Source: Oscillospiraceae bacterium
Lineage (GTDB): Bacteria > Bacillota > Clostridia > UBA1381 > UBA9506
Reading direction: 5' to 3'
DNA length: 34,633 nucleotides
Assembly (NCBI GenBank): GCA_015068865.1
Contig: SVJT01000004.1
Location: 1-34,633 of the forward strand
Part shown: one piece after another, positions 17,308 to 27,237 of the stretch
Layout of the letters: every line of letters begins with the position of its first letter
Numbering within the stretch: the first letter of the stretch is position 1
Made by a program: the position numbers and the translations under genes
Notes under the pieces: generated by a model
Seen by the model: the letters and a program-made list of their open reading frames with translations, nothing else
What the model was told of the DNA's origin: nothing
Databases searched by the model: none

Positions 17308-18955
17308 TTGCTGTTTCCTCCTGTTCAATTTCCGTTGTTACATCCACCGTAAGCCCGTGTTCATAGTCAAAGGCAATCACACGGTTTCCAATGGGCACAA
17401 AACGGATTTTCTTATATAATACAACCGGTTTCACACCGGCATAGTATTCAAAATAATGTGTCACACGTTCAGGTTTTTTCAAAAACTCAAACGCCTTGCT
17501 TTTTAATGTTTCATCAGCCTGCATAAACGATAACGCATCCCGATGAACGCAGCAATAATCATAAATTAATCTGTTTTTAATTTCTGCATCGCCAAATTTT
17601 TGCTCTGCAAACAAAAATAACAGTTCATACATTGCCTTTTGGCTCTTTGGCTCTTTTTCCAAAAGAACAAAATCACCGATTTCTTTAAAAAAGTCAAATT
17701 CTCGACCGGCATAATATGTCGAAAGCAAATAGTCCAGGGTTTGACTAAATGCACCGCTGTTGTAATACCGCTCCAGCATTTCCTCCACGTCATGGAGCAT
17801 TAACAGCTCACCATAGGTCATAGCATCGCTGTGAATGACTTCATAGGGAGCAAAATTCCAAAAGGCACTCCCCGGTGCTTCCAATGTTGACCCTTTTAAT
17901 TTTTTCAAAAATCCCAACTGTAGGTTATGGGGCTTTAAAGCCATCAGTTGATTAAAAGAACTGATAAACTGTTCTAAGGTTTCGCCCGGCAAGCCGGCAA
18001 TTAAGTCCAGATGCAGGTGCATATTGTTATTTTTTGCAAGCTGACGCACAACGTTACAAAGCCTTTCAAAATCCGGCTTCCGGTTAATTTTCTTCAATGT
18101 TTCAGGATGCACACTCTGTACACCAATTTCCAACTGAAACATTCCTTTGGGAGCCTTTTGCAGGCTCTCAATCAATACCTCTGTCATAGTCTCTGCGCGG
18201 ATTTCAAAATGATAGGTCGTCCCGCTATTTTTTTCCTTAATAGCTTCAACAATAGCAAGAGCACGCTTTGGGTCTGCATTAAAGGTTCTGTCCACCAATT
18301 TTACCAGCGGCACCTTATGTTCTGCAAAAAAGTCAATAGCGTTCTGCACCTTAGCAAGAGACATAAACCTGAGGCTACCTGCTCCGCCGGATAAACAAAA
18401 GGCACAGCGATAGGGACAACCTCTTGAGGTTTCAAAATACAGAATTCTGTTTTTTAGTTTCTGTACATCCTCTTTGGTGTAAGGGAAAGGCAAAGCATCC
18501 ATATCAGCTTCCAATGCCGACACAGAGCTTTGACAAATTGCTCCATTTTCGCGGTACCAAAGGCCCGGCACACCATCAAATTCCAAGGAATCCAGACTGT
18601 CGGCAAACAAGCCTATGGCCGGTTCACCCTCACCGCAGAAAATAAAATCCACCACCGGATTCTCTTCAAGATATTCTTTGGCATTAAAGCTGACTTCCGG
18701 TCCGCCTAATCCTATCCGTATATGACAATCTGCCTGTTTTAAGATGTTGCATACTTTCAGTATATGCTCTACATTCCAGATGTAGCAGGAAAATAAAAAC
18801 ACCTGCTCTCCGGTTTTGTATAGTTTTGCCGCAATCTGCTCCGGTCGGTCCTGCACGGTAAACTCGCAAAAAGAACACCGTTCTTCCAATAATGAAAGAT
18901 ACCGTATGGCAAGATTACTGTGAATAAATTTCGCATTAACCCCCACCAAAAGCAC
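17300..18955 (-). CDS. B12-binding domain radical SAM protein (DUF4080 family)
   Basis: N-terminal LLVGVNAKFIHSNLAIRYL B12-binding-like; radical SAM cluster motif CPYRCAFC; DUF4080-like C-terminus; GTG start at 18955 preceded by AAGGAG. Confidence 0.88.
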   Translation of the reverse strand: MLLVGVNAKFIHSNLAIRYLSLLEERCSFCEFTVQDRPEQIAAKLYKTGEQVFLFSCYIWNVEHILKVCNILKQADCHIRIGLGGPEVSFNAKEYLEENPVVDFIFCGEGEPAIGLFADSLDSLEFDGVPGLWYRENGAICQSSVSALEADMDALPFPYTKEDVQKLKNRILYFETSRGCPYRCAFCLSGGAGSLRFMSLAKVQNAIDFFAEHKVPLVKLVDRTFNADPKRALAIVEAIKEKNSGTTYHFEIRAETMTEVLIESLQKAPKGMFQLEIGVQSVHPETLKKINRKPDFERLCNVVRQLAKNNNMHLHLDLIAGLPGETLEQFISSFNQLMALKPHNLQLGFLKKLKGSTLEAPGSAFWNFAPYEVIHSDAMTYGELLMLHDVEEMLERYYNSGAFSQTLDYLLSTYYAGREFDFFKEIGDFVLLEKEPKSQKAMYELLFLFAEQKFGDAEIKNRLIYDYCCVHRDALSFMQADETLKSKAFEFLKKPERVTHYFEYYAGVKPVVLYKKIRFVPIGNRVIAFDYEHGLTVDVTTEIEQEETANV

Positions 18956-18980
18956 TTGCGCCAACTCCTTGTCATTTGTA

Positions 18981-19017
18981 AGAAAATGCGGCGGATGGGA
19001 AACCCCGGCCGCCGCAT
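18981..19017 (-). terminator. Terminator downstream of pnp
   Basis: ATGCGGCGG / CCGCCGCAT arms (18986-18994 / 19009-19017), followed on - strand by TTTTCTT. Confidence 0.7.
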
Positions 19018-19026
19018 CATCATTTT

Positions 19027-21126
19027 TTACCAGAGATTCAGTTCGTTCATCGCATCTTTACGGGAAAGATTGATGCGGCCCTGTCTGTCAATTTCGATAA
19101 CTTTAACCATAATTTCGTCACCGATATTCACTTCATCTTCAACCTTTTCAACACGCTTGTTGGCAAGCTTTGAGATGTGTACCATACCATCTTTGCCGGG
19201 CAGGAATTCAACAAACGCACCAAAGGGCAGAATGTTGACAACTTTACCCTTGTAGATGGAACCGATTTCGATGTTACCGGTTAAGCCCTTGATGATTTCC
19301 ATAGCCTTGTTGGCCATTTCTTCATCAGCTGTAGCAATATACACCTTACCGTCATCTTCAATATCAATTTTAACGCCGGTTTCAGCAATAATCTTCTGAA
19401 TGGTCTTACCTCCGGAGCCGATGACGTCACGAATCTTATCTGTATCAATGGTCATTGTGAAGATCTTGGGAGCATACTGAGAAAGGGATGCTCTAGGGGC
19501 TTCAATAGCCTTTAAGAGAACTTCATCAATAATCTTGAAGCGGGCATCTTTGGTCTGAGCCAGAGCCTGCTTGATGATGGCGGGTGTTAAACCGTCAATC
19601 TTAATATCCATCTGAATAGCTGTGATACCTTCTTTGGTACCGGCTACCTTAAAGTCCATATCGCCGTAAAAGTCTTCAAGGCCCTGAATGTCAACCATGG
19701 TAATAAAGCGTTCGCCTTCGGTAACAAGACCTACAGAAATGCCGGCAACAGGCGCTTTAATGGGCACGCCTGCATCCATCAATGCCAGAGTGCTGGCACA
19801 AACACTACCCTGAGAGGTACTGCCGTTAGAACTTAACACTTCAGAAACCAGACGGATTGCATAGGGGAATTCATCCTCTGAAGGAATAACGGGCTCTAAT
19901 GCTCGTTCAGCCAATGCACCGTGACCGATTTCACGACGTCCCGGTCCTCTGGAAGGACGGGTTTCACCAACGGAATATGAGGGGAAGTTATAATGATGCA
20001 TATAGCGTTTCTGATCGTCTAAATCAATGCCGTCAAGGGCCTGAGCATCACCCATAGCACCTAAGGTAGCAACGGTGAGCACCTGGGTCTGACCACGCTT
20101 GAACATACCGGAACCGTGGGTTCTGGGCAGAAGGGCAACATCAGCAGAAAGAGGACGAATATCTAAAATACCACGACCGTCAACACGCTTGCCTTCGTCT
20201 AAAATCCAACGACGAACGATGGTCTTCTGCAGTTTTTCCATTGCTTCATAAATAGCTGTGCCGTGTTCTTCTTCAGTGTATTTATCAGCATAATGAGCAT
20301 AGAGTTCATCGTAAATAACCTTCAGGTTCTTTTCACGAACAGTCTTGTCATCAGTGTCTAAAGCAATCTTCAGCTTGTCCTCAGCAAAGGCTTTCACATC
20401 CTCATACATTTCAGGATCAACCACGTGAGGCTCATAAGCGAACTTTTCTTTACCGATTTCAGCCTGAATACCGGAAATGAAATCACAAATCTTCTTGATT
20501 TCTTCATGAGCCAGCTGAATACCGTCAAATACAACATCTTCAGATACTTCTTTAGCGCCGGCTTCAATCATAACAACCTTTTCTTTCGTGCCGGCAACGG
20601 TTAAGTGCATTAAGCTCTTTTCACGCTGTGCCGCGGTGGGGTTAATGACAAACTCACCGTCAACATAGCCAACAATAACGCCGCCGATGGGACCGTTAAA
20701 GGGAATGTCAGAAATGCTGATGGCACAGGATGTACCAATCATAGCAGCAATTTCAGGAGAATTGTCCTGTTCAACAGACATAACGGTGTTTACAACAGAA
20801 ACATCGTTTCGCAGATCCTTCGGGAACAAAGGACGAATGGGACGGTCAATTACACGGGAAGTTAAAATTGCCTTCTCAGTAGGACGACCTTCACGTTTGA
20901 TAAAACCGCCGGGGATTTTACCAACGGAATAGAGTTTTTCTTCATAGTCAACACTCAAGGGGAAGAAATCAATTCCTTCTCTGGGCTTGGCAGAAGCCGT
21001 TGCTGTTGACAAAATAGCTGTATCACCATAGCGAACCATAACGGCACCACCGGCAAGTTCAGCATATCTGCCTGTTTCGATAACCAACGGACGACCCGCC
21101 AGTTCCATTTCATAGGTTTTAAACAT
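19027..21126 (-). CDS. pnp: Polyribonucleotide nucleotidyltransferase (PNPase)
   Basis: Duplicated RNase PH cores, KH domain ([20 protein letters not shown]), S1 domain ([31 protein letters not shown]); GGAGG RBS before ATG 21126. Confidence 0.97.
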   Translation of the reverse strand: MFKTYEMELAGRPLVIETGRYAELAGGAVMVRYGDTAILSTATASAKPREGIDFFPLSVDYEEKLYSVGKIPGGFIKREGRPTEKAILTSRVIDRPIRPLFPKDLRNDVSVVNTVMSVEQDNSPEIAAMIGTSCAISISDIPFNGPIGGVIVGYVDGEFVINPTAAQREKSLMHLTVAGTKEKVVMIEAGAKEVSEDVVFDGIQLAHEEIKKICDFISGIQAEIGKEKFAYEPHVVDPEMYEDVKAFAEDKLKIALDTDDKTVREKNLKVIYDELYAHYADKYTEEEHGTAIYEAMEKLQKTIVRRWILDEGKRVDGRGILDIRPLSADVALLPRTHGSGMFKRGQTQVLTVATLGAMGDAQALDGIDLDDQKRYMHHYNFPSYSVGETRPSRGPGRREIGHGALAERALEPVIPSEDEFPYAIRLVSEVLSSNGSTSQGSVCASTLALMDAGVPIKAPVAGISVGLVTEGERFITMVDIQGLEDFYGDMDFKVAGTKEGITAIQMDIKIDGLTPAIIKQALAQTKDARFKIIDEVLLKAIEAPRASLSQYAPKIFTMTIDTDKIRDVIGSGGKTIQKIIAETGVKIDIEDDGKVYIATADEEMANKAMEIIKGLTGNIEIGSIYKGKVVNILPFGAFVEFLPGKDGMVHISKLANKRVEKVEDEVNIGDEIMVKVIEIDRQGRINLSRKDAMNELNLW

Positions 21127-21135
21127 AGCTAACCT

Positions 21136-21237
21136 CCAAAAATTTATTTTTTGGTAAGCTAAAAGCAAGAGATAAGAAATAAACCGTCAAAAAACAGCTC
21201 GGCAGCTTATTTCTTACATCTTACCTTTTAGCTTACC
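21136..21237 (-). promoter_or_regulatory. Structured pnp 5' leader: long imperfect inverted repeat plus RBS-proximal hairpin
   Basis: GGTAAGCTAAAAG...AGATAAGAAATAA (21153-21182) pairs with TTATTTCTTA...CTTTTAGCTTACC (21207-21237); CCAAAAA/TTTTTGG (21136-21142/21148-21154) abuts the RBS. Confidence 0.75.
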
Positions 21238-21604
21238 TATACTTGGCAGCTCGCAGCTGCACAAATATACCTTTTTATATTATACCACATATTTTCCATA
21301 AAATAAATAGGAAACAAAAAAGAAATTCTATATAATAATTACTAAAGTTTTGCTTTATCTTTGTGCATTTTTACCATTCTCCTCCATTGTCCTCAAAAAA
21401 TTACTTTTTTCAGATTTTTTTATATTTTTCGTCAATATTCTGCCACTTTTTCCATAAAACAAGTTTTGGATTGTTTCTTTATCTTTTTTTGACACTTTTC
21501 GTGTCTATTGTTTCCAAAAATGTTAATTTTTATGACTATATCTGCTCCTTTTTGAAACAATTTTATCAACTTCCATAATTATACAATTATTGGCAAAAAT
21601 TAGC

Positions 21605-21634
21605 TTGCTTTTTGTGTTTTGATGATGTTATAAT
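21605..21634 (+). promoter_or_regulatory. Putative promoter for spo0A
   Basis: TTGCTT-18 nt-TATAAT upstream of AAGGAGG and ATG 21694. Confidence 0.45.
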
Positions 21635-21693
21635 ATCAGCAACGAAGCTAAATTGTAAAAAAATGGAATTTACTACACAAGGAGGATCCTCAC

Positions 21694-22536
21694 ATGGAAA
21701 AAATCGCCGTTGTTATCATTGACGATAACAAAACCTTATGTCAATCCCTTCAAAAAGATATTAACGCAACCGAAGATTTAGAAGTTGTCGGTGTTGCATA
21801 CGATGGTATAGACGGTTTAGACCTCATCAACGAAAAGTTACCCGATGTGGTCGTCTTGGATATGGTTATGCCCCGTATGGACGGTTTGGAGCTTTTAGAG
21901 CAGTTGCAGAGCAATCCGCCGGATAAAAAACCTGTCTGCATTATGATTTCTGCCGTTTATCACGATAACATCACTTGCAAAGCTCTTCAACTGGGCGCTC
22001 AGTATTACATCGTTAAGCCCATACAAAGCTCCGATGTTATATGCAAGCGTATTCGTCAGGTTATGCAGCATCCGGCACCTTCTCCCGTAAGCAGTGCAGA
22101 GCTTTTTGCTACGACAGAGGTTTTCTCTTTAACTAATCCGTCTTCTTCCGTAAAGAATTCTTCTCTGCGCCCGGATCATTTAGAGTCTATTATTACCGAT
22201 GTCATTCATGAAATCGGTGTGCCGGCTCACATCAAAGGATACAACTATCTGCGCGAAGCTATTACGCTTTGTATTCAGGATAAAGAATTTATCAATTCCA
22301 TCACCAAATTATTATACCCCACTGTGGCGCGCAACTACCAGACCACTTCCTCCCGGGTAGAGCGCGCCATACGCCACGCCATTGAGGTTGCCTGGAATCG
22401 CGGTCGCGAAGAAATTTTAAACAGCATTTTCGGTTATACCATTGATACGAACAAAGGCAAACCCACCAACGGCGAATTTATTGCTATGATTTCAGACTCC
22501 ATCCGATTAAAAATGAAAAACGCTGTCAATTCCTGA
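21694..22536 (+). CDS. spo0A: Sporulation transcription factor Spo0A
   Basis: Receiver domain ([10 protein letters not shown]...[19 protein letters not shown]...YYIVKP) plus C-terminal Spo0A DNA-binding domain ([39 protein letters not shown]). Confidence 0.97.
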   Translation: MEKIAVVIIDDNKTLCQSLQKDINATEDLEVVGVAYDGIDGLDLINEKLPDVVVLDMVMPRMDGLELLEQLQSNPPDKKPVCIMISAVYHDNITCKALQLGAQYYIVKPIQSSDVICKRIRQVMQHPAPSPVSSAELFATTEVFSLTNPSSSVKNSSLRPDHLESIITDVIHEIGVPAHIKGYNYLREAITLCIQDKEFINSITKLLYPTVARNYQTTSSRVERAIRHAIEVAWNRGREEILNSIFGYTIDTNKGKPTNGEFIAMISDSIRLKMKNAVNS

Positions 22537-22574
22537 ATATATAACGGCAGTTAAACCACTACCGCTATATAAAT

Positions 22575-22620
22575 AAAGGTGCTGTTTTTAGCCCCCCAAA
22601 AACAGCACCTTTTCTTTTTT
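22575..22620 (+). terminator. Terminator between convergent spo0A and dCMP deaminase genes
   Basis: AAAGGTGCTGTTTTT-agcccccc-AAAAACAGCACCTTT, then TCTTTTTT. Confidence 0.9.
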
Positions 22621-23134
22621 ATTTATTCGATTCAATCATATCCTGGGCTTTGTCTTCTTCAAACAAACTGTCATCATTAGAGATCCAACGAGCAACAGGA
22701 ATGATACGGTATTCATCCTTAGTATCCCGCACAATCACTTCTTTAATGCCGGCATTAATGATCAACCGTTTGCACATACTGCAGCTGTTGGTTCCTTCCA
22801 TCAGCTCACCGGTTTTTGCGTTCCGGCAGGCAAGGTATAAAGTCGAACCAATCATATCCCGACGGGATGCACTGATAATACAGTTCGCTTCCGCGTGAAC
22901 AGACCGGCAAAGCTCATACCGTTCTCCCGATGGAATCTGTAATTTTTCCCGGAGACAATGCCCCATATCGATACAATTCTTTCTTGATCTGGGTGCCCCT
23001 GTATATCCGGTGGAAATAATCTCATCATTCTTGACCAAAATAGCACCATAGTTTCTGCGCAGACACGTGCCGCGCTCTGATACTGTTTGTGCAATATCCA
23101 AATAATAATTGATTTTATCCCGTCTTTCAACCAT
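22619..23134 (-). CDS. dCMP deaminase family protein (ComEB-like)
   Basis: Zinc motifs HAEANCI and CSMC; GYTGAPR; next to rpiB. Confidence 0.9.
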   Translation of the reverse strand: MVERRDKINYYLDIAQTVSERGTCLRRNYGAILVKNDEIISTGYTGAPRSRKNCIDMGHCLREKLQIPSGERYELCRSVHAEANCIISASRRDMIGSTLYLACRNAKTGELMEGTNSCSMCKRLIINAGIKEVIVRDTKDEYRIIPVARWISNDDSLFEEDKAQDMIESNK

Positions 23135-23166
23135 ACGATTGCCCCCACTCTCCGCTTGTGCGGTTT

Positions 23167-23601
23167 TTATTTTTCCAGTGCGTGAATCTTATCAATGCGG
23201 TTTTGATGACGACCGCCTTCAAAAGACGCGTTCATAAACGCATCCAAAATATTTTTAGCAAGGTCGGGACCCAGCACACGACCACCCATAGCAATCACAT
23301 TGGCATTGTTATGCTGCTTTGCTTTTTCAGCAGAATACTCATTATTCACCAAAGCACAGCGAATTCCGTCGATTTTATTAGCGGCAATGGAAATACCAAT
23401 ACCGGTACCACACAGCAAAATACCAAATTCAAACTGACCGCTTTTTACCTTTTCGCATACTTTTTCGGCAATGTCAGGATAGTCTACACTACTGCCGTCA
23501 AAGGTGCCGCAATCTTCCACTTCAATTCCTTTAGCTGCCAAATGTTCTTTTAACACTGCTTTCAGTTCGAAAGCACCATGGTCACTACCAATTACAATCA
23601 T
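23167..23601 (-). CDS. rpiB: Ribose 5-phosphate isomerase B
   Basis: IGSDHGAFELK, LLCGTGIGISIAANKIDGIRCAL, HNNANVIAMGGRVLG. Confidence 0.96.
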   Translation of the reverse strand: MIVIGSDHGAFELKAVLKEHLAAKGIEVEDCGTFDGSSVDYPDIAEKVCEKVKSGQFEFGILLCGTGIGISIAANKIDGIRCALVNNEYSAEKAKQHNNANVIAMGGRVLGPDLAKNILDAFMNASFEGGRHQNRIDKIHALEK

Positions 23602-23618
23602 TCTGATAACTCCTTATA

Positions 23619-24308
23619 TTATTTATTTTTTTGTTTTTCTGCATATTCCCGTTCTGCCTGAGAAACCCGCAGATAGGCAGGTTCCATTTTTTCTAAAGGC
23701 ATCGTTTCTCCGGTCACCGCCAAGCGGTATCCCAATTCTGCGGTCGCACCGCCGTTTATAATATGTACTTTTCCATCCGGCACTACTGCCTTTGGAAGTT
23801 TTTCTGCAAATACATCACGGTATTTTAACGCACCGTCACCCAATAGCATACATTCTTTATCCTGTAAAAAGCTTAATACTTCTTCTAAGGTCATCACGCA
23901 AGGCGCTAAAACCTCGTTTCCTTCTGCATCATAAGCACCACAGAAAAGTTCATCTGCCCGGGCATATATCAGGCTGACCCGTAAGCCATCATAGCCGCAG
24001 ACATTCTCAGCCAGAATTCGCAGACTGGACATCGACACTACCGGCTTATCCCAGCTTTGAGCAAATCCTTTGACCGTTGCCACTCCAATGCGCACACCGG
24101 TAAAAGAGCCGGGACCTACACCGCAGGCATATACATCAATTTCTGAAAAAGATACACCGGCCTGTAACAATACTGCCTCAATCATAGGCAACACTTTAAC
24201 AGAATGATTCTTTCCGTTGTTGACTGTATATTCACACAGCAAGATTCCGTCTGCCACAAGACCGACGGCTGCCGCATCTGACGATGTATCTATTCCTAAA
24301 ACGATCAT
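23619..24308 (-). CDS. tsaB: tRNA threonylcarbamoyladenosine biosynthesis protein TsaB
   Basis: VLGIDTSSDAAAVGLV, GVGPGSFTGVRIGVATVKGFAQ; downstream of tsaE. Confidence 0.94.
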   Translation of the reverse strand: MIVLGIDTSSDAAAVGLVADGILLCEYTVNNGKNHSVKVLPMIEAVLLQAGVSFSEIDVYACGVGPGSFTGVRIGVATVKGFAQSWDKPVVSMSSLRILAENVCGYDGLRVSLIYARADELFCGAYDAEGNEVLAPCVMTLEEVLSFLQDKECMLLGDGALKYRDVFAEKLPKAVVPDGKVHIINGGATAELGYRLAVTGETMPLEKMEPAYLRVSQAEREYAEKQKNK

Positions 24309-24321
24309 TCCTGTAACTCCT

Positions 24322-24762
24322 CTACGATAACTCTTTCACCGTAATTTTCCGTTCTTCTTCTCCCACCCGTTCCAGCAAAATTTCCATACGGCAGGCAGGC
24401 ATAAGTTCCCCTGCACGTTCCGGCCACTCTATAATCACAATGGCACGACCGTCCACAAATTCCTCAAATCCAATAGCATACAGCTCTTCCGGCTCTTCAA
24501 TTCTGTATAAATCAAAATGATACACCGGACAGTCTTTGCCTTCATATTCATTCACCAACGTGAAGGTGGGGCTGCTGACATGTTCTGTTACCCCTAAAGC
24601 CGAACAAAGTCCTTTGGCAAATATGGTTTTTCCGACTCCCATTTCACCGTCTAAACAGATAATCTGCCCTTTTTGCAGTGCCCGGGCGATGGTTCCTGCC
24701 AATTCCTTTGTTTCTGCTTCGCTGCGGGTTATATAACTGCTTTCTTTCATACTGTCACTCAC
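24322..24762 (-). CDS. tsaE: tRNA threonylcarbamoyladenosine biosynthesis ATPase TsaE
   Basis: Walker A GEMGVGKTIFAKGLC, SSPTFTLVNEY, VYHFDLYRIEEPEELYAIGFEEF; start may be ATG at 24750 rather than GTG 24762. Confidence 0.95.
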   Translation of the reverse strand: MSDSMKESSYITRSEAETKELAGTIARALQKGQIICLDGEMGVGKTIFAKGLCSALGVTEHVSSPTFTLVNEYEGKDCPVYHFDLYRIEEPEELYAIGFEEFVDGRAIVIIEWPERAGELMPACRMEILLERVGEEERKITVKELS

Positions 24763-25251
24763 TTACTGTAATCCCGGCGGCAAAATCTGAACCGGCGGAT
24801 TTGTCGGTGCCGCTGTGGGCGCCGCTGTGGGCGCTGCCGTGGGTGCTGCTGAAGGTGCAGCAGACGGTCTTGCCGAAGGTGCGGCAGATGGTCTGGCCGA
24901 AGATGTGGCAGAGGGTGCCGGCGTTTGTGACGCTCTTGGCGGTACAGTTGTTATCGGTACCGGTGTTGCCGAGGGTCTTGGTGTACCGGGACGATAGTTC
25001 GCCAATTCCTGTTCCAGTTCTTGTATTCTTTTATTCTGTTCAATCACTGTCTTTTCCAATTGTTCATACGTTGGCTTCGGTGTTGGTGATACAACTGCAT
25101 CGCCACCTTGCGGCAAACCCGGATTTTGACCGGATTTCAGCACCATTCCCGTAATCCAGAACGAAAGGAAAAACAGCAAAATCAGCAACGCAATGACACC
25201 GGCCGCTAATAAGAATTTTCTTCCAATAGCAGATTTATATTGTTTTCTCAT
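24763..25251 (-). CDS. Single-pass membrane protein with coiled coil and Pro/Ala/Ser/Thr-rich repeat tail, function unknown
   Basis: TM FLLAAGVIALLILLFFLSFWITGMVL; coiled coil YEQLEKTVIEQNKRIQELEQELANY; tail (PSAR/PSAAPSAR/PTAAPTAAPTAAP). Confidence 0.75.
   Translation of the reverse strand: MRKQYKSAIGRKFLLAAGVIALLILLFFLSFWITGMVLKSGQNPGLPQGGDAVVSPTPKPTYEQLEKTVIEQNKRIQELEQELANYRPGTPRPSATPVPITTVPPRASQTPAPSATSSARPSAAPSARPSAAPSAAPTAAPTAAPTAAPTNPPVQILPPGLQ
24805..24920. repeat. Imperfect in-frame tandem repeat (12-bp periodicity, PTAA/PSAA/PSAR units)
   Basis: gccgctgtgggc-type units repeated, degenerating into gcagcagacggtcttgccgaaggt units. Confidence 0.8.
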
Positions 25252-25354
25252 AACCTTTTCCTCTTTTTCATATTTTTAGGTCATAAACCTCAATATACCT
25301 ATGTTTTCATTGTATCACAAATGCTTCTTAAAGTAAAGAACATTTTACAGGCGA

Positions 25355-26419
25355 TCATTTTTCAGCATCAATGTGTTTTATTACTGCTGTTAAAAACGGT
25401 TTCATTGCCGTAGGTAATGCCAAACGACCAATCAGCTCATTTAAATCGAACCAATAGAATTCCTCCGGCATAGCATCTGCAATAACATAATAACTCTTCA
25501 TATCCCAAATCAAATGGGTAAACACATGGCGACTTTCCACAAATTTTTCTGCTTTTGCATTGATGCCCCAAGCTGTTAACTGTTCCTCTGCGTCGTTTTT
25601 TGTTAAATGTCCCTCCGCAGCAGGAAATTCCCACATTCCTGCCAAAACACCCTTTTCGGGACGTTTCACCAGAGCAACTTTATCTTCGCACCGCAACATA
25701 AACACCGTTCGTTTTTCTAATTTTTTCTCTTTTTTCACTTCACGCACAGGCAACGATTGTTCCCTGCCTGCCTTGCGCGCCACACACAGTTCTGCCAAAG
25801 GACAAAATTCGCATTTCGGCACACCGGGCACACAAATTAATGCCCCCAGTTCCATTAGTCCCTGGGTTAAGTCGCTGACATTTTCAGCCTCCGGATAGAC
25901 TGTTTCCAAATCTGCCTTTACCCGGCGCTTTGTCTGAGGCAGCATAATATCGGTATCATCATTGCAGAGTCTCGCCGCCACCCGAAGGACATTGCCGTCC
26001 ACCGCCGGTGTCGGTAACCCAAAGGCAATAGAGCCGATAGCGCCTGCCGTATAATCCCCTATGCCGGGCAATTTTTCAAGAAGTTTTGCATCTGCAGGAA
26101 ACCTGCCGCCATACTGCTCTACCACCGTCATAGCCGCCTTTTGCATATTTTTCACGCGGCTGTAATACCCAAGCCCTTCCCACAGCTTCATCAGTTGTTC
26201 CAAAGGAGCCTGCGCCAATGCTTCTACCGTGGGCAGAGCCTCTAAAAACCGGTGATAATACGGTATCGCCGCTTCTACCCTGGTTTGCTGCAGCATAATT
26301 TCCGATACCCAGATACGATAGGGGTCTTTGTTTTCCCGCCAGGGCAAAATCCGTTGATTTTTTCTGTACCACGAACAAAGCGGCGAAATAATCGCCGCTA
26401 AAATATCTTTATGTTCCAT
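25355..26419 (-). CDS. mutY: A/G-specific adenine glycosylase
   Basis: WYRKNQRILPWRENKDPYRIWVSEIMLQQTRVE, LPGIGDYTAGAI, AVDGNVLRV, 4Fe-4S cysteines CVPGVPKCEFCPLAELC, C-terminal NUDIX-like domain. Confidence 0.96.
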   Translation of the reverse strand: MEHKDILAAIISPLCSWYRKNQRILPWRENKDPYRIWVSEIMLQQTRVEAAIPYYHRFLEALPTVEALAQAPLEQLMKLWEGLGYYSRVKNMQKAAMTVVEQYGGRFPADAKLLEKLPGIGDYTAGAIGSIAFGLPTPAVDGNVLRVAARLCNDDTDIMLPQTKRRVKADLETVYPEAENVSDLTQGLMELGALICVPGVPKCEFCPLAELCVARKAGREQSLPVREVKKEKKLEKRTVFMLRCEDKVALVKRPEKGVLAGMWEFPAAEGHLTKNDAEEQLTAWGINAKAEKFVESRHVFTHLIWDMKSYYVIADAMPEEFYWFDLNELIGRLALPTAMKPFLTAVIKHIDAEK

Positions 26420-26428
26420 ACTGCGCTC

Positions 26429-27220
26429 CTATTCCGAAAGACCGAGCAATCGGTAAGCATTTTTCCATAAAATTTGTTCTTTTTCTTCCTCTGTCAGCTC
26501 AAGCTTGTCAAAAACTGCCAGCTCAGGCACGTGGAGCGATAAAGGATAATCCGTGCCAAACAGCACCCTGTCAACACCGTGAGCATAAACCAGCTCCGTT
26601 GCTTCTTCCGGCTCCATAAAGCGAATTGAGCTGGAGGTATCCACATATACGTTCTCTCTGCCGATGATATATTCCCTGGCTGCCTCCCATTCGCTGAAGC
26701 CACCCATATGAGCCGCGATTGTAACCAGCTTCGGGAACTTATCCAACACCCGTGCCAATCGTCGGGGCGTGGCACCGTCGCTGTTTTTGTCCCCTACGTG
26801 AATCAGCATAGGATACTTGCCCTCTAAGGCTTCATAGATAGGAAACATAGATTCATCATCAATGTTAAACCCCTGAAAAATAGGATGAAATTTAATGCCG
26901 TGCAAGCCTAAAGCCGGAAATTTATCCAATTCACTTTTCCAATCGGCATAATCGGGATGCAAGGTACCGAACCCGATTATATTATCTCCTATCAAACCAG
27001 AAACATACTGATTAATCACCGGCACCTGCTCCGGCTTTGTGGCTGTTGCGTGAATGACCAGCTTATCAATTTTGTTCTCCTGCATGCTCTCTAACAAATA
27101 TCGGAACATACCGTTGCCGGCTAAGGGAATATCATAATATTCTGTTAAATTTTTCGCCGCTTTTTCCGCTATTTTATCATGAAAAGCATGGGCGTGAAAA
27201 TCCACTATTTTTCTATACAA
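26429..27220 (-). CDS. Amidohydrolase family (amidohydrolase-2-like) protein
   Basis: VDFHAHAFHDK, GIKFHPIFQGF, LIHVGD, AAHMGG, VYVDTSS, DRVLFGTDYPL. Confidence 0.88.
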   Translation of the reverse strand: MYRKIVDFHAHAFHDKIAEKAAKNLTEYYDIPLAGNGMFRYLLESMQENKIDKLVIHATATKPEQVPVINQYVSGLIGDNIIGFGTLHPDYADWKSELDKFPALGLHGIKFHPIFQGFNIDDESMFPIYEALEGKYPMLIHVGDKNSDGATPRRLARVLDKFPKLVTIAAHMGGFSEWEAAREYIIGRENVYVDTSSSIRFMEPEEATELVYAHGVDRVLFGTDYPLSLHVPELAVFDKLELTEEEKEQILWKNAYRLLGLSE

Positions 27221-27237
27221 TGTTTTGTGCCTTCTTC

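Noticed and set aside
21428-21434. 0A box (TGACGAA on - strand)
   Set aside because: Single heptamer match in AT-rich DNA is expected by chance; kept only as a note in the intergenic-region finding
21363-21578. 71-aa ORF upstream of spo0A
   Set aside because: Phe/Leu/Ser-rich translation of T-rich DNA, no convincing RBS; more likely non-coding
24805-24920. Possible CRISPR-like array
   Set aside because: Units are about 12 bp, in-frame, contiguous and without spacers; a coding tandem repeat
24815-24997. + strand GAAVGAAEGAADGLAEG repeat ORF
   Set aside because: Mirror image of the PAST-rich repeat in the - strand gene
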